A DNA stretch of 44,829 bases from Nocardioidaceae bacterium (GTDB lineage: Bacteria; Actinomycetota; Actinomycetes; Propionibacteriales; Nocardioidaceae). Numbering within the stretch: the stretch's first letter is position 1; every line of letters starts with the position of its first letter. The stretch lies in the NCBI GenBank assembly GCA_025980475.1, contig JAICXL010000011.1, positions 1 to 44,829 of the forward strand. The letters are read 5' to 3'. The position numbers and the translations under genes were made by a program. Positions 7,533 to 17,700 of this stretch are shown piece by piece. The notes under the pieces were generated by a model that worked only from the letters and a program-made list of their open reading frames with translations, ran no database searches and was not told where the DNA came from.

Positions 7533-8930
7533 ATGGATATCAATCGTCCGCTGGTGCGGATGGCGGCACTCAGCGCCGCCGGCGCTATGGTGCTGGCGGC
7601 GGCACCGGCGATGGCCAGGGCGCCGAAGCCCGCCCCGCCGGGGTCCGCCACCAACCCGCTGATCAACGCAAGTGGCATCACCGTGTCGAATGGCACCTAC
7701 GGCGTGCCCTCGACCTGGGGCGCCAGGACGAGGAATCGGCAGCAGATCAGCAGCTTCGAGGTGCTGCTCAAGAACGCAACGACCGGCACCTTGCTGGACC
7801 GGGACACCGTGCCCGCATCGACGCACTCCTGGACCTCGGAGACCACGGCGCCGGCCGGCACCAACGTGGTCGTCACCGTCACTGCCTTCAACAGCACGAA
7901 GAAGGGCGGTTCGAGCACGAGCCCCGCCGTGCAGCTGCCGGACATGACTGCGCCGACGGGAACCTTCAAGGTGAGCGTCGACAAGACCGACAACCGCACG
8001 GTGACGGTGACCCCTACCGTGTCCGACGACCTGTCGCCGGCCAGCGAGGTCTCCGGATACGTCGACTGGGGTGACGAGGCCCTGACCGGTGCCGATGCCG
8101 ACACGAGCCCCACACAGACGCTCACGTCGATGGACCAGCCCTTCACGCACGTCTACCCCGCGGTCCAGGGTCGCTGGTTGCCGACGATCGTGCTCACCGA
8201 CAAGGCCGGCAACGCGACGGACGCCCTCGCGCTTCCCGCCGCGGTGATCTTGGACACCAACGCGCCCACCGGGGCTGCCTACACGGCGGCGCCTGGCAGC
8301 GCCTGGGCCTCGTTCACCGATGTGGTGCTGACCGAGACTTCCGCGCCGGCGGACCAGTTCAGCCCCGTCCAGGACATCACTCGGGTGGTCGACTGGGGTG
8401 ACGGATCCGCGCCCGAGCCCTGGGCCGGCACCACCATGGTGCACCGCTACGCCGCGACCGCCGACAGCGCCGACACCTACACGCCGGTCGTGACGGTGAC
8501 GGACGAGGCAGGGAACGCCGTCGACGTGAGCAGCAACGCGGTCACGGTGACGAAGGACAGCACCGCTCCGGTCGTGAAGTTCAAGTACCCGGCCAAGCCG
8601 CGCAACGTGGTCAAGAAGTGGCGCACCCTGCGGGGCTCCGTCGCTGACGCGGGTGTTGGCGCCAAGCGGGTGCAGCTGGTGGTCATCGAGAAGCGTGGCC
8701 GCGCCTGGTACGCCTACAAGCCGGGCACCCACCGCTGGGTCAAGGCAGGCACGATGCACCGCGCCTGGACCAAGGCCGGGATCTCGCGGATGACGCCGAG
8801 CTCGACGGGCGCCTGGGCCAAGTCGGTCGTCGGACTGCGCCGGGGGACGCTGACCTACCGCGCCAAGGGCGTCGACCGGGTGAACAACACCTCGAGGTGG
8901 CTGACGCACAGCCAGACGCTGACCCGCTGA
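7533..8930 (+). CDS. Secreted PKD-like repeat protein
   Basis: The 465-residue product starts with a Sec-type signal peptide (MDINRPLVRMAALSAAGAMV, cleavage likely after AMA near 28). Two beta-rich repeats carry the PKD-like core V.DWGD at 177-181 and 286-290, each leading to a V.Y/VTDEAGNA strand. The C-terminal 100 residues (from about 345) form a basic Trp/Tyr-rich domain (RAWYAYKPGTHRWVKAG, GTLTYRAKGVDR) typical of actinobacterial extracellular proteins. No catalytic site is seen. A surface or matrix-binding role is only an inference from the repeats. A strong GGGGGG-rich ribosome-binding site lies upstream and an inverted-repeat terminator follows. Confidence 0.8.
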   Translation: MDINRPLVRMAALSAAGAMVLAAAPAMARAPKPAPPGSATNPLINASGITVSNGTYGVPSTWGARTRNRQQISSFEVLLKNATTGTLLDRDTVPASTHSWTSETTAPAGTNVVVTVTAFNSTKKGGSSTSPAVQLPDMTAPTGTFKVSVDKTDNRTVTVTPTVSDDLSPASEVSGYVDWGDEALTGADADTSPTQTLTSMDQPFTHVYPAVQGRWLPTIVLTDKAGNATDALALPAAVILDTNAPTGAAYTAAPGSAWASFTDVVLTETSAPADQFSPVQDITRVVDWGDGSAPEPWAGTTMVHRYAATADSADTYTPVVTVTDEAGNAVDVSSNAVTVTKDSTAPVVKFKYPAKPRNVVKKWRTLRGSVADAGVGAKRVQLVVIEKRGRAWYAYKPGTHRWVKAGTMHRAWTKAGISRMTPSSTGAWAKSVVGLRRGTLTYRAKGVDRVNNTSRWLTHSQTLTR

Positions 8931-8951
8931 CGAAGCGACTCGCCTGACGGG

Positions 8952-8997
8952 GCAAGGCCCCTCGACCCGACCACCCGGTCAGGTCGGGGGGCCTTGC
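8952..8997. terminator. Bidirectional inverted-repeat terminator
   Basis: gcaaggcccc (8952-8961) pairs with ggggccttgc (8988-8997), with a second inner pairing of cccgacc-like and ggtcggg-like arms. It lies at the convergent end of the PKD-like gene and the five-gene minus operon and overlaps the last codons of the latter. It lacks a long T tract, which is common in high-GC genomes. Confidence 0.75.
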
Positions 8998-9509
8998 GCC
9001 ACCCGCTGGCCGATCCACACCATCGAGACCGCCAGGAGGACCAGCGCCAGGACGAAGATCGCCGACGGCATCGTCGACCCACGCAACCAGTGCGCCGCCA
9101 GCCAGAGCAGCGCGCAGGCCAGCCAGAGTGCGCCGCCACGGGCGAGCCAGAGCCGCGCCTGTACCGGGTCCGGGTGCATCACCGCCGGCCCCTGGGCCGC
9201 CAGCAGCAGCGCGACGTGCACCGCCACGACCCCGGCTGACGCCAGCAACACCCACGGACTCGTGATCGACCCGGCCGGCTGAAGCAGCCACACGAGGCCG
9301 AGGGCTGCGACGAGCACGAGCCCGGCAGGGGAGTCGGCCCGCGCCAGCGCGACCAGGCTCAGCAGGCCCACGACCACCGCGAGCCAGGCCGGGACAGACC
9401 CGACCGCGGCGGCGGCGAACAGGACGACGGCGGCGCCCACCACCACACATCCACGAAGGGCGGCCTGGCCCGCGGGCACGTGCCAGGACGGATGGCGCCA
9501 GATCCTCAC
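8979..9509 (-). CDS. Uncharacterised polytopic membrane protein in the MoxR/DUF58 operon
   Basis: The 176-residue protein has about five hydrophobic segments (for example VVVGAAVVLFAAAAVG, LVLVAALGLVWLLQ, WVLLASAGVVAVHVALLL, IFVLALVLLAVSMVW) and no known catalytic motif. Its GTG start at 9509 overlaps the stop of the DUF58 gene by 4 bp, so it is likely co-translated as the last member of the operon. The function is unknown; the context suggests a membrane partner of the MoxR system. Confidence 0.75.
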   Translation of the reverse strand: MRIWRHPSWHVPAGQAALRGCVVVGAAVVLFAAAAVGSVPAWLAVVVGLLSLVALARADSPAGLVLVAALGLVWLLQPAGSITSPWVLLASAGVVAVHVALLLAAQGPAVMHPDPVQARLWLARGGALWLACALLWLAAHWLRGSTMPSAIFVLALVLLAVSMVWIGQRVAQGPPT

Positions 9510-10801
9510 CGGACCACCGCCCGGGGAAGCTGGGAGCGACGAGCCAGCCGGCGCATCACCTCGTCGAGGGTGCCCGGGCCGCGCCAGGCCACCACCGGGA
9601 TGCCGGCCCTGGCCAGCTCCACGAGCTCCAGCCGCCGCTCGGCGAGCCTCAACCGCCAGGCCAGGTCGCCGCGGGTCAGCCCCGTCGGCCGGCGATCGGG
9701 CAGGGTGTCGATCGCCACCACGGGCAACCCACGGTGGGCGAGGTCGGCGAGCGTCGACGTCACCAGCGGCGCCAGCAGCGGGGAGAGGACGAGCACGGTG
9801 GTCCCCGCGCTGGCACCGAGGCGCAACCGCGCGGCCGGCCTCACCGGGTCGGGCACCACAGTCGCGAGCGTCTCGAGGATCCGGCGCTGGTGGCGCAGGC
9901 CGCCGGCCGGCCGGACCACCTGGCCCGAACCACCGAGGACTCTCAGGCCGACGCGGTTGCCGATACGCAGGTGGTGCTCGGCGAGCGCCCCGGCGGCACG
10001 GACGGTGGTGTCCAGGCTGCTGGCGGCGCCGTCCACACCTCCGCTCACGCCCAGGTCGGCGATCGCGTCGACGAGCAGGAGCACCTCGCTGTCCTGCTCG
10101 GCGGTCGTCGTGACCGTGTGCAGCTGACCGGTGCGCAGGGAGGTGCGCCAGTGGATCCTCCGCAGCCGGTCACCGGCCTGGAACGGCCTGATGCCCGAGA
10201 ACTCCGTGCCTTCGCCGTCGCGGCGCGACCGGTTCGCGCCGACCAGCCCGAGGGGACGAGGCGTCTCGGCACGGGTGTCGAACGGCAGCGGGGCAGGCAG
10301 CACTGTGAGCCGTCCGCCGGCAGTCTGGACGGGGCCCCAGCGGTAGCCGGCCCAGCGGCTCGTCGCGGTGAGCAGGCCCGCGCCGATCGCCGGGCGCCCC
10401 CACCTTCGCGGGCTCACCGCCACGGCCACCTCGAGCTGGTCCGACCGGTGCCTCGGGGCCGGACTCGCCGAGACCGCCCCGGCCACCGGCTTGGTGGCCA
10501 CCAGGTCCACCGGCGCAAGAACCCGGGTCACCTGCTCCAGCCGGTCACCCACGAAGCTGGCGCGCAGCATGGTGCCGGCGCCCTCGGGGAGAACCCGGTC
10601 CTCCGTCGTCGAGTCCACTCGCGGCTCCGCCGTCGGCCGGTTGAGCAGCCCGGCCACCGCGTAGACCAGCAGCGGAGCAGCCAGCACCAGCAGGACCGGC
10701 CGGCCGAGGAGCACGGCTACGACCGCGAGGACCGGCCCCGCGACCGCGCCCCGGACCAGCGCGGCGGTGGGGCGCCAGCTGCTCGCCGAGACCGGGCTCA
10801 T
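9506..10801 (-). CDS. DUF58 domain-containing protein
   Basis: The 431-residue protein has two N-terminal membrane helices (about 13-60), a beta-rich middle and the DUF58 signature FQAGDRLRRIHWRTSLR followed by TTTAEQDSEVLLLVDAI, which begins a VWA-like region. DUF58 proteins accompany MoxR ATPases and are thought to be their partners in assembling or activating envelope proteins. ATG 10801 overlaps the MoxR stop codon by 4 bp (ATGA). The central Arg-rich block GANRSRRDGEGTEF matches the family. No metal-site analysis can settle whether the VWA region binds Mg. Confidence 0.92.
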   Translation of the reverse strand: MSPVSASSWRPTAALVRGAVAGPVLAVVAVLLGRPVLLVLAAPLLVYAVAGLLNRPTAEPRVDSTTEDRVLPEGAGTMLRASFVGDRLEQVTRVLAPVDLVATKPVAGAVSASPAPRHRSDQLEVAVAVSPRRWGRPAIGAGLLTATSRWAGYRWGPVQTAGGRLTVLPAPLPFDTRAETPRPLGLVGANRSRRDGEGTEFSGIRPFQAGDRLRRIHWRTSLRTGQLHTVTTTAEQDSEVLLLVDAIADLGVSGGVDGAASSLDTTVRAAGALAEHHLRIGNRVGLRVLGGSGQVVRPAGGLRHQRRILETLATVVPDPVRPAARLRLGASAGTTVLVLSPLLAPLVTSTLADLAHRGLPVVAIDTLPDRRPTGLTRGDLAWRLRLAERRLELVELARAGIPVVAWRGPGTLDEVMRRLARRSQLPRAVVR

Positions 10802-11790
10802 TGGCGGGTGTGGTGGACGGTCGTCTCCAACGCCGGCGGCGTCGGCACGCTGGCGAGCACCGAGTCCACGACGGTCGCGCCTGTGACAGCCGTCATCCAG
10901 AGCTCGGGCTTCACCGTGATCCGGTGGGCGAGCACCGGTCGAGCCACCGCCTTGACGTCTTCGGGCAGGACGAAGTCGCGGCCCCGGAGCACCGCCAGCG
11001 CCCTCGCGCAGAGGACCAGACCGAGCGAGCCCCGCGGTGAGGCACCGACCAAAACTTCAGGGTGGCGGCGGGTGGCCTCGGCGAGCGCGACGCAGTAGCG
11101 CCCGACGCTCGGGTCGACGTCGACGGTCTCGACCGCCGCCTGCATGGCCAGGACGCCCGCGGCGTCGGTCACGGCCGGCAGCACCACCTCTTCACGACGC
11201 CGCTGCAGGCGGGCGTGCATGATCTCCCACTCCTCCTCGGCCGACGGGTAGCCGAACCCGACGCGCAGCAGGAACCGGTCGAGCTGCGCCTCCGGGAGGG
11301 GATAGGTGCCTTCGTACTCCACCGGATTCGCGGTGGCCAGCACGTGGAAGGGCGGTGTCAGGGGGAAGGTGGTGCCCTCGACGGTCACCTGGCCTTCCTG
11401 CATCGACTCCAGCAGCGCCGCCTGGGTCTTGGGCGGGGTCCGGTTGATCTCGTCGGCGAGCAGCAGCCCGCAGAAGATCGGGCCGCGTCGGAAGACGAAA
11501 TCCCGGCCGCCCTGGTCGTAGACGAAGGAGCCGGTCAGGTCCGCCGGCAGCAGGTCGGGCGTGAATTGGGCACGATTGAAGTCCAGACCCAGGCTCTGGG
11601 CGAAGCACCGTGCGGCGAGTGTCTTGCCGAGCCCGGGGAAGTCCTCGAGGAGCACGTGGCCGCCGGCCAGGATGCCGGCAAGGACGAGGGAGAGCGGCTC
11701 ACGCTTGCCGACGACGACCTCGCTGACCTGGTCGAGCACCAGCCTGGCCCGCGTCGAGGCGGCGGCAGTGTCGGGCGCGGCTTGGTTCAC
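10798..11790 (-). CDS. moxR: MoxR-family AAA+ ATPase
   Basis: The 330-residue AAA+ chaperone-like ATPase has Walker A DFPGLGKT at 50-57, Walker B LLLADEINR with D113/E114, an arginine-finger region (PLPEAQLDRFLLRVGFGYP) and SPRGSLGL sensor 2. The longer open frame running to 12147 reads antisense-like sequence; GTG 11790 is chosen because GAGGAG lies upstream, it overlaps the previous stop by 4 bp, and the family N-terminus fits. It probably acts with the DUF58 and DUF4129 products in the envelope. The symbol is the family name, since several moxR paralogues exist in actinobacteria. Confidence 0.92.
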   Translation of the reverse strand: MNQAAPDTAAASTRARLVLDQVSEVVVGKREPLSLVLAGILAGGHVLLEDFPGLGKTLAARCFAQSLGLDFNRAQFTPDLLPADLTGSFVYDQGGRDFVFRRGPIFCGLLLADEINRTPPKTQAALLESMQEGQVTVEGTTFPLTPPFHVLATANPVEYEGTYPLPEAQLDRFLLRVGFGYPSAEEEWEIMHARLQRRREEVVLPAVTDAAGVLAMQAAVETVDVDPSVGRYCVALAEATRRHPEVLVGASPRGSLGLVLCARALAVLRGRDFVLPEDVKAVARPVLAHRITVKPELWMTAVTGATVVDSVLASVPTPPALETTVHHTRQ

Positions 11791-12269
11791 AACTCCTCGA
11801 TCCTGTCGATGACGCGGCTGATCGCGGCCGGGCGCAGGCGGCGCGGTCTCGCGTCGGTGAGCACCGCCAGATCTAGGCCCAACGGGCTGTCGGGTCTCTC
11901 GGCCGAGCCGCCGCCCGGGTGGGCGCCGGACTGGGCCAGCCGGTGCTTGGCGAGGGCGAGCAGCCTGCGTTGCAGGCTGGTGTCGACGTCGCGGCTGGCC
12001 CAGTGCCGCTCCAGCAGCCGCTCGTACGCCGCCAGGGTCGCCTCCGTCCTGGCCGGGCGGACGTCGGCCAGTCGCTCGACCGACCAGTCGGTGGCCGTCA
12101 CCGTGGAGGCCCCGTCGACGACCAGGCCGATCGCGGCGACGAGGCACACTGCCGCCAGGGTCACCAGCACCGTGTCGTGCCGCCGGGCGACCAGCTCGAG
12201 CACCACGTTGACCGCAACGGCGATGACCACGACGAGCAGTCCCCGGCTGAGCCAGCCCCGGCGGGTCAC
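11787..12269 (-). CDS. Small membrane protein of the MoxR operon
   Basis: The 160-residue product begins with basic VTRRGWLSRG and has two transmembrane segments (GLLVVVIAVAVNVVLELV at about 11-28 and VLVTLAAVCLVAAIGLVV at about 34-51). A soluble helical tail follows, with LERHWASRDVDTSLQRRLLALAKHRL. The GTG at 12269 overlaps the DUF4129 stop and its own stop overlaps the MoxR start, each by 4 bp. I do not recognise a named family beyond proteins habitually found between DUF4129 and MoxR genes. Function unknown. Confidence 0.78.
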   Translation of the reverse strand: MTRRGWLSRGLLVVVIAVAVNVVLELVARRHDTVLVTLAAVCLVAAIGLVVDGASTVTATDWSVERLADVRPARTEATLAAYERLLERHWASRDVDTSLQRRLLALAKHRLAQSGAHPGGGSAERPDSPLGLDLAVLTDARPRRLRPAAISRVIDRIEEL

Positions 12270-13021
12270 CGGACCGTCCCGTCGGCGGGATCGGCGGCGA
12301 CTGCGGCGCCTCCGGAGGAGATCACCGCCAGGTCTGCCTGCAGGCTCACCAGCGCCCGGCGCGCCGTGTCGCGGTCCGCCTCGACCAGGTCGTGGGTCGA
12401 GAAGCGGGCAGCGTGGTAGAGGTGGGCCAGCTGGCCCGCCGGCCGCGGGTCCACGTCCAGGCGGTGCAGGAAGCGCGTGATGAACTCGGTGGGCGTCTCG
12501 GCCGCGGCGGGCCCGACGCCGAGGTCGCGCGCCGCATCCTCGAGCAGCACCCAGCACCTCACGATCGCGTTGCGCGGGGTGCCTGCGGCGAGGCCATTCA
12601 GCTGCTCTGCGAGGGCGGAGCTGACGCGTTGGGCAACGACCTCGGGATCGGGCTGGGTCTCGAACTCGGCGGCGATCCGCGTCGGGTGCTCGCGGGCCAG
12701 CAACCGGTCCCGGAAGGCACGCACGCCCAGCCAGAGCAGCCATCCACCTCCGAGGAGCAGCAGTGCCTCGACGAGCTCACCGACCCAGGACAGGTCGAGC
12801 ACCCGTGCGGGACGCTGCGTCCGGTGCTGCTGGGGGGACCGGCGCACGCCGCCCGGCTGCTGGGTCGCCGACGCGGTCGCGGTCGGGACGGCCGTCTGCG
12901 CGTGCGACCCACCGGTGATGATCTCCCGCGGACCGGAGCTCGCCGCCCACAGGAGCATCAGCATGGCCAGGACGACACCGGCCCCACCGACTGCAGTGAG
13001 CGTGAACCGGGAGCTGTGCAC
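12266..13021 (-). CDS. DUF4129 domain-containing membrane protein, first gene of the MoxR operon
   Basis: The 251-residue protein has transmembrane helices at about 8-27 and 80-97 separated by a Thr/Gln/Arg-rich external linker. The C-terminal DUF4129 domain (about 115-235) contains RCWVLLEDAARDLGV, ETPTEFITRFL and ARFSTHDLVEADRDTARRAL, as expected for the family. It is the promoter-proximal gene of a coupled string DUF4129, membrane protein, MoxR, DUF58, membrane protein. DUF4129 domains accompany transglutaminase and MoxR genes; the molecular role is unknown. Confidence 0.88.
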   Translation of the reverse strand: MHSSRFTLTAVGGAGVVLAMLMLLWAASSGPREIITGGSHAQTAVPTATASATQQPGGVRRSPQQHRTQRPARVLDLSWVGELVEALLLLGGGWLLWLGVRAFRDRLLAREHPTRIAAEFETQPDPEVVAQRVSSALAEQLNGLAAGTPRNAIVRCWVLLEDAARDLGVGPAAAETPTEFITRFLHRLDVDPRPAGQLAHLYHAARFSTHDLVEADRDTARRALVSLQADLAVISSGGAAVAADPADGTVR

Positions 13022-13071
13022 GCCCCCACGTTACGAGCAGGAGGTCACGGCGCGATCTCGCCGGGCCTCGT

Positions 13072-14460
13072 TCAGGGATGCGTCATCGAGTGGACGTCGA
13101 GGGCTTCGTCGAGCTGCTGCTCGGTGAGGTCGCCACGCGCGACGTAGCCCATCTCCAGCACCTGCTCGCGGATGGTGCGTCCCTGCTTCAGCGCCGCCTT
13201 GACGACCTTGGACGCCTCCTCGTAGCCGATGTAGCGGTTCAGGGGCGTGACCACCGAGGGGGACGACTCGGCGTAGGTCCGCATCCGGTCCGCGTCTGCG
13301 GTGATGCCGTCGACGCAGCGGTCGGCGAGCACGCGGGTGGCGGTGCCCAGCAGCCGGATCGACTCCAGCAGGTTGCGCGCCATGATCGGCATCATCACGT
13401 TGAGCTCGAAGCTCCCCGCTGCACCGGCCGTCGCGACGGCGGCGTCGTTGCCGACGACCTGCGCGCAGACCATCAGGGTCGCCTCGGCCAGCACCGGGTT
13501 GACCTTGCCCGGCATGATGCTCGACCCGGGCTGCAGGTCGGGCAGGTGGATCTCGGCGAGTCCGGTGGTGGGCCCCGAGGACATCCAGCGCAGGTCGTTG
13601 CAGATCTTGGTGAGGCCGACCGCGATCGTGCGCAGCTGGCCGGACAGCTCGACCAGCGAGTCCTGTCCGCCCTGGGCTTCGAAGTGGTTGCGGGCCTCGC
13701 TGAACTCCAGCCCGGTGTCCTGCGAAAGGCGGGCGATCACCTTCCCGGGGAAGCCCTGCGGCGTGTTGATGCCGGTGCCGACCGCCGTACCTCCCAAGGG
13801 CAGCTCGGCCACCCGCGGCAGCGTCGCCTCCAGCCGCTCGACCCCGATCCTCACGACCGCGGCATAGCCGCCGAACTCCTGGCCGAGCGTCACCGGGGTG
13901 GCGTCCATCAGGTGCGTGCGCCCGGACTTGACCAGGTCGGCGAACTCCTCCGCCTTGCGGCTGAGCGCTTCGGCGAGGTGCTGCAGCGACGGGATCAGCT
14001 GGTTGCGCGTCGACTCGACGGCCGCGACGTGGATCGAGGTCGGGAACGTGTCGTTGCTGGACTGGCTGGCGTTGACCTTGTCGTTGGGATGTACGTCGAC
14101 CCCACCCCTGGCCGCCAGTGACGACAGCACCTCGTTCATGTTCATGTTCGAGCTGGTGCCGGACCCGGTCTGGAAGACGTCGATGGGGAAGGCGTCGTGG
14201 TGCTGTCCGCCGATCACTTCGTCGGCTGCCGCGACGATGGCGCCGGCCTGCTCGTCGCTGATCACGCCGAGCTCGGCGTTCGTCTGCGCGGCGGCCCTCT
14301 TGATCCGGGCCAGCGCGACGATGTGGGCCGGTTCCAGCGTCGTGCCGCTGATCGGGAAGTTCTCCACTGCCCGCTGGGTCTGCGCCCGCCAGAGGGCGTC
14401 GCGAGGCACCTGGACCTCACCCATGCTGTCGTGCTCGGTCCGGAAGTCGTCAGCTGTCAT
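13072..14460 (-). CDS. fumC: Class II fumarate hydratase
   Basis: The 462-residue protein interconverts fumarate and malate in the TCA cycle in the cytoplasm and forms homotetramers. The hallmark [10 protein letters not shown] loop is at 312-321 with the catalytic Ser at 313/314. [27 protein letters not shown] and [16 protein letters not shown] (the active-site His region) are all present. Length is normal for class II and the N-terminus [16 protein letters not shown] fits. In-frame sequence upstream to 15123 is antisense to the protease gene and was not included. It matches Rv1098c in position; here it is separated from glpX by the protease, sugar transporter and copper-assembly genes. Confidence 0.96.
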   Translation of the reverse strand: MTADDFRTEHDSMGEVQVPRDALWRAQTQRAVENFPISGTTLEPAHIVALARIKRAAAQTNAELGVISDEQAGAIVAAADEVIGGQHHDAFPIDVFQTGSGTSSNMNMNEVLSSLAARGGVDVHPNDKVNASQSSNDTFPTSIHVAAVESTRNQLIPSLQHLAEALSRKAEEFADLVKSGRTHLMDATPVTLGQEFGGYAAVVRIGVERLEATLPRVAELPLGGTAVGTGINTPQGFPGKVIARLSQDTGLEFSEARNHFEAQGGQDSLVELSGQLRTIAVGLTKICNDLRWMSSGPTTGLAEIHLPDLQPGSSIMPGKVNPVLAEATLMVCAQVVGNDAAVATAGAAGSFELNVMMPIMARNLLESIRLLGTATRVLADRCVDGITADADRMRTYAESSPSVVTPLNRYIGYEEASKVVKAALKQGRTIREQVLEMGYVARGDLTEQQLDEALDVHSMTHP

Positions 14461-14642
14461 GACCCGACGGTACCCATCCCCGGATCCGGCCGATCTACGG
14501 AGGTCCGCCGCCCGTTCCCGGCGATTCTCCGGCCGTGGTGGCGAGTCGCGGGGAATTTCCGGGACGGGCCCGGCTGCCTGTGATTTGGTGCTGGCGGTGA
14601 GGTCGACCGGCGAGACGCGGGTGCGGTTCGCAGAGATGCTGG

Positions 14643-14660
14643 GTCGACGACTACGTCGAC
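14643..14660. promoter_or_regulatory. Inverted repeat upstream of the subtilase gene
   Basis: gtcgacg (14643-14649) and cgtcgac (14654-14660) form a perfect 7-bp inverted repeat with a 4-nt spacer, 51 bp before the protease start. It is suitable as a dimeric-repressor operator, or could be a short hairpin. The rest of the 14461-14710 gap holds a GC-rich region with no gene. Confidence 0.4.
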
Positions 14661-14710
14661 GCCTCTCACGGTCTGTCGTCCCTTGCCAACGTTCGGAAGG
14701 GAATGTCCAG

Positions 14711-17700
14711 ATGAGAAGACCCCTGAGGTTGACCACCCTCACGGCTGCCGCAGCGGCAGCCGCGACCGTCGTGGCCACCATCCAACCCGTGGTGCATGCC
14801 GACCCCGGCAAGCCTGCGCCATCGCGGCAGGCGCGCGCCGTGCAGACCGCCGGGCACGGCCAGGTGCCTGCGTCAGCCAAGGTGCAGGGCCTGCAGCACC
14901 TGACCGGCCGCCAGCCGGTGTTCGTGCAGCTCGCCGGTGCAGGCGCGGCTGCCGTTTCCAGCCACACCATGCGAACAGCGCCCGGCCACGCGAGCGCGAG
15001 GGCGAGCGAAGCCCGCTCCGCGGCGCTCGCCCGGCGTGCCGACGTCGCGTCGCACGCCAGGGCCGCCCTCGACGATGCTCGTCGTGCCGACAGCAAGGCG
15101 CAGTCGCTGTTCGTGGTCTCCAACGCAGTCCCCGGTTTCGGAGTGGTCGCCGACCGGGCTGCGATCGAGGCGCTGGCCCAGCGCAGCGACGTCGTGAAGG
15201 TGAGCGCGATCGTGCCGAAGACGGCGTCGAACGCCTACCCCGCGCAGCTCACACGCGTGCTCAACACCTGGCAGGACACCGGCACGCTCGGTGCGGGCGT
15301 CACCGTCGGCATCATCGACACCGGCCTGGACTACACGCACAAGGACTTCGGCGGCGACGGGGACTACGCCGCCGCGCAGGCCAATGCGGGCAACAAGCTC
15401 TTCGACTGGCGCGCCGCGCAGCCGGCGCTGTTGCGCGCCAAGGTCGCTGGCGGCTGGGACTTCGTCGGCGACGACTACAACGCCGACCCGCAACCCGCTC
15501 CAGGCGAGTCGGCCTACCAGCCGGTCCCGCACCCGGACCCCAACCCGCTCGACTGCAACGAGCACGGCACGCACGTCGCCGGCACGGTGGCCGGGTACGG
15601 CGAGGACGCCAAGGGCAGGACCTTCACCGGCAACTACAGCAAGCTGAAGGCCAGCGACCTGGACGGCATGAAGATCGGGCCGGGCATGGCCCCGGCGGCA
15701 ACGCTCTACTCGCTCAAGGTCTTCGGCTGCAGCGGCTCGACGGACGTCGTCATCCCTGCCCTCGACCTCGCACTCGACCCCAACGGTGACGGCAACTTCG
15801 CCGACCACCTCGACGTCGTCAACCTGTCGCTCGGCTCGGACTACGCCCCCGTGGACGACCCGGAGAACGCCGTCATCGACCAGCTGGCGAAGCACGGCGT
15901 GCTTCCGGTCATCGCGATGGGCAACGGTGGTGACCTCACCGACGTCGGCGGTGCGCCCGGCAACGCGGTCCGCTCGCTGGCTGTGGCCTCGTCGGTCGAC
16001 GCAGCGCAGCTGCGCGACGGCATGCGGGTCAACGCTCCTGCCACGCTGCCCAAGGTGGTGGCCGGTCAGATGTCGGTGGCCTACCCGTGGTCCACCGCGG
16101 CGCCGGTCACCGGGGACGCCGTGACCATGCCGGGCGCGAGCCTGGCCGACCCGGTGGCCGACAACGCCGACGGTTGCCAGGCGTTCACCGCCGACCAACA
16201 GGCTGCGGTCAAGGGCAAGGTCGTCGTGCTGGTCTGGGACGACAACGACAGCACGCGACGCTGTGGCTCGGCCGGGCGCTCGGCGAACGCCAGGGCCGCA
16301 GGCGCCATCGGCGCGATCTTCACCTCCACGCTGGACGTCTTCGGCGCTGGCATCACCGGTGACGAGAGCATTCCGGTGTTCCAGGTGCCGAAGGCCAGCA
16401 CCCAGGGGATCTGGGCCGCGGCGGCCGCGGGAACGTTGAACGTCACGTTCGACGGCTCACTCCAGGCCACCATCAAGGACGTCAACCCCTCGATCAACGA
16501 CACCATCTCGTCGTTCAGCTCCCGCGGCACGCACGGCTCGATCGGAGTCGTGAAGCCGGATGTCGCCGCGCCAGGTGACACGATCGCCTCGGCGGGCATG
16601 GGGACCGGTGATGGTGTGCTGGTCATCTCCGGCACCTCGATGGCGACCCCGCACACCGCCGGGATCAGCGCCCTGGTGAAGGCCGCCCACCCCGACTGGG
16701 ACACGGAGCAGCTCAAGGCCGCGATCATGAACAACGCCGACCACGATCTCTACACCGGCGAGGACCACAGCGGCCAGATCTACGGTCCGGCCCGCGATGG
16801 TGCCGGTCGCGTCGACGCGCTGTCTGCGGTGAACACCCACGTGCTCGCCTACGACACCGACGTCGAGGGCGCGGTCAGCGCGTCGTTCGGCGTCGTCGAG
16901 GCGCCGATCGCCGGTGGCCCGGTCACCGAGACGCGCACGGTCCGGGTGCAGAACACCGGTGGGAGTGCCGTGACGTACGACGTCTCGTACGCTGCCGCGG
17001 TCAAGCAGCCCGGAGTGTCCTACTCGTTCCAGCCGAGCACTGTCGCGGTGCCTGCCCACACAGCCGGCACCGTGCAGGTCACCATGACGGTCGACCCCGC
17101 GGCGCTGCGGCACACGATCGACCCGACGATGGCGACCAACCAGCTCGGGGTGCCTCGGCAGTTCGTCTCCGACGCGTCAGGCCGCATGCTGCTGACCCAA
17201 CAGGGCGGAGCTGGCCAGGTGTTGCGGGTGCCGGTCTATGCCGCTGCCAAGCCGGTGGCGGACATGTCGGCCTCGGTGGGCTCCAGCGACGGCCACCCGG
17301 TCGTCGACCTCACCGGTGACGGTTTCGCGGAGGGCAACGAGTCGTCCGACTACACCTCGCTCGTCTCGGTGATGGACTTCGGCGCCGAGAGCCCGAAGCT
17401 GCCGTCGTGCGCACCCGATGGAACTGTCGCCGACTGCACTCTGAACCAGACGGCAGAGGGTGGCGACATCCGTTACGTCGGTGCGGGGGCCAGCCCGGGC
17501 ACGGACCCGAAGACAGGTGACCCCAGCCTCGCCAACGGCTGGCTCTGGTTCGGGCTGTCCACCTACGGCGACAGCGCAACGCTGGGCAACAGCGTGATCC
17601 CGTACGTCGACTTCGACACGACGGGTGACGGCAAGCCGGACTACGAGGTCTACCTGCAGAACGCCACCGGCTCCGACGTGCCGCTGGCCTGGCTGGTCGA

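Noticed and set aside
14461-15123. N-terminal extension of fumC
   Set aside because: It is antisense of the protease signal peptide region and lacks fumarase similarity.
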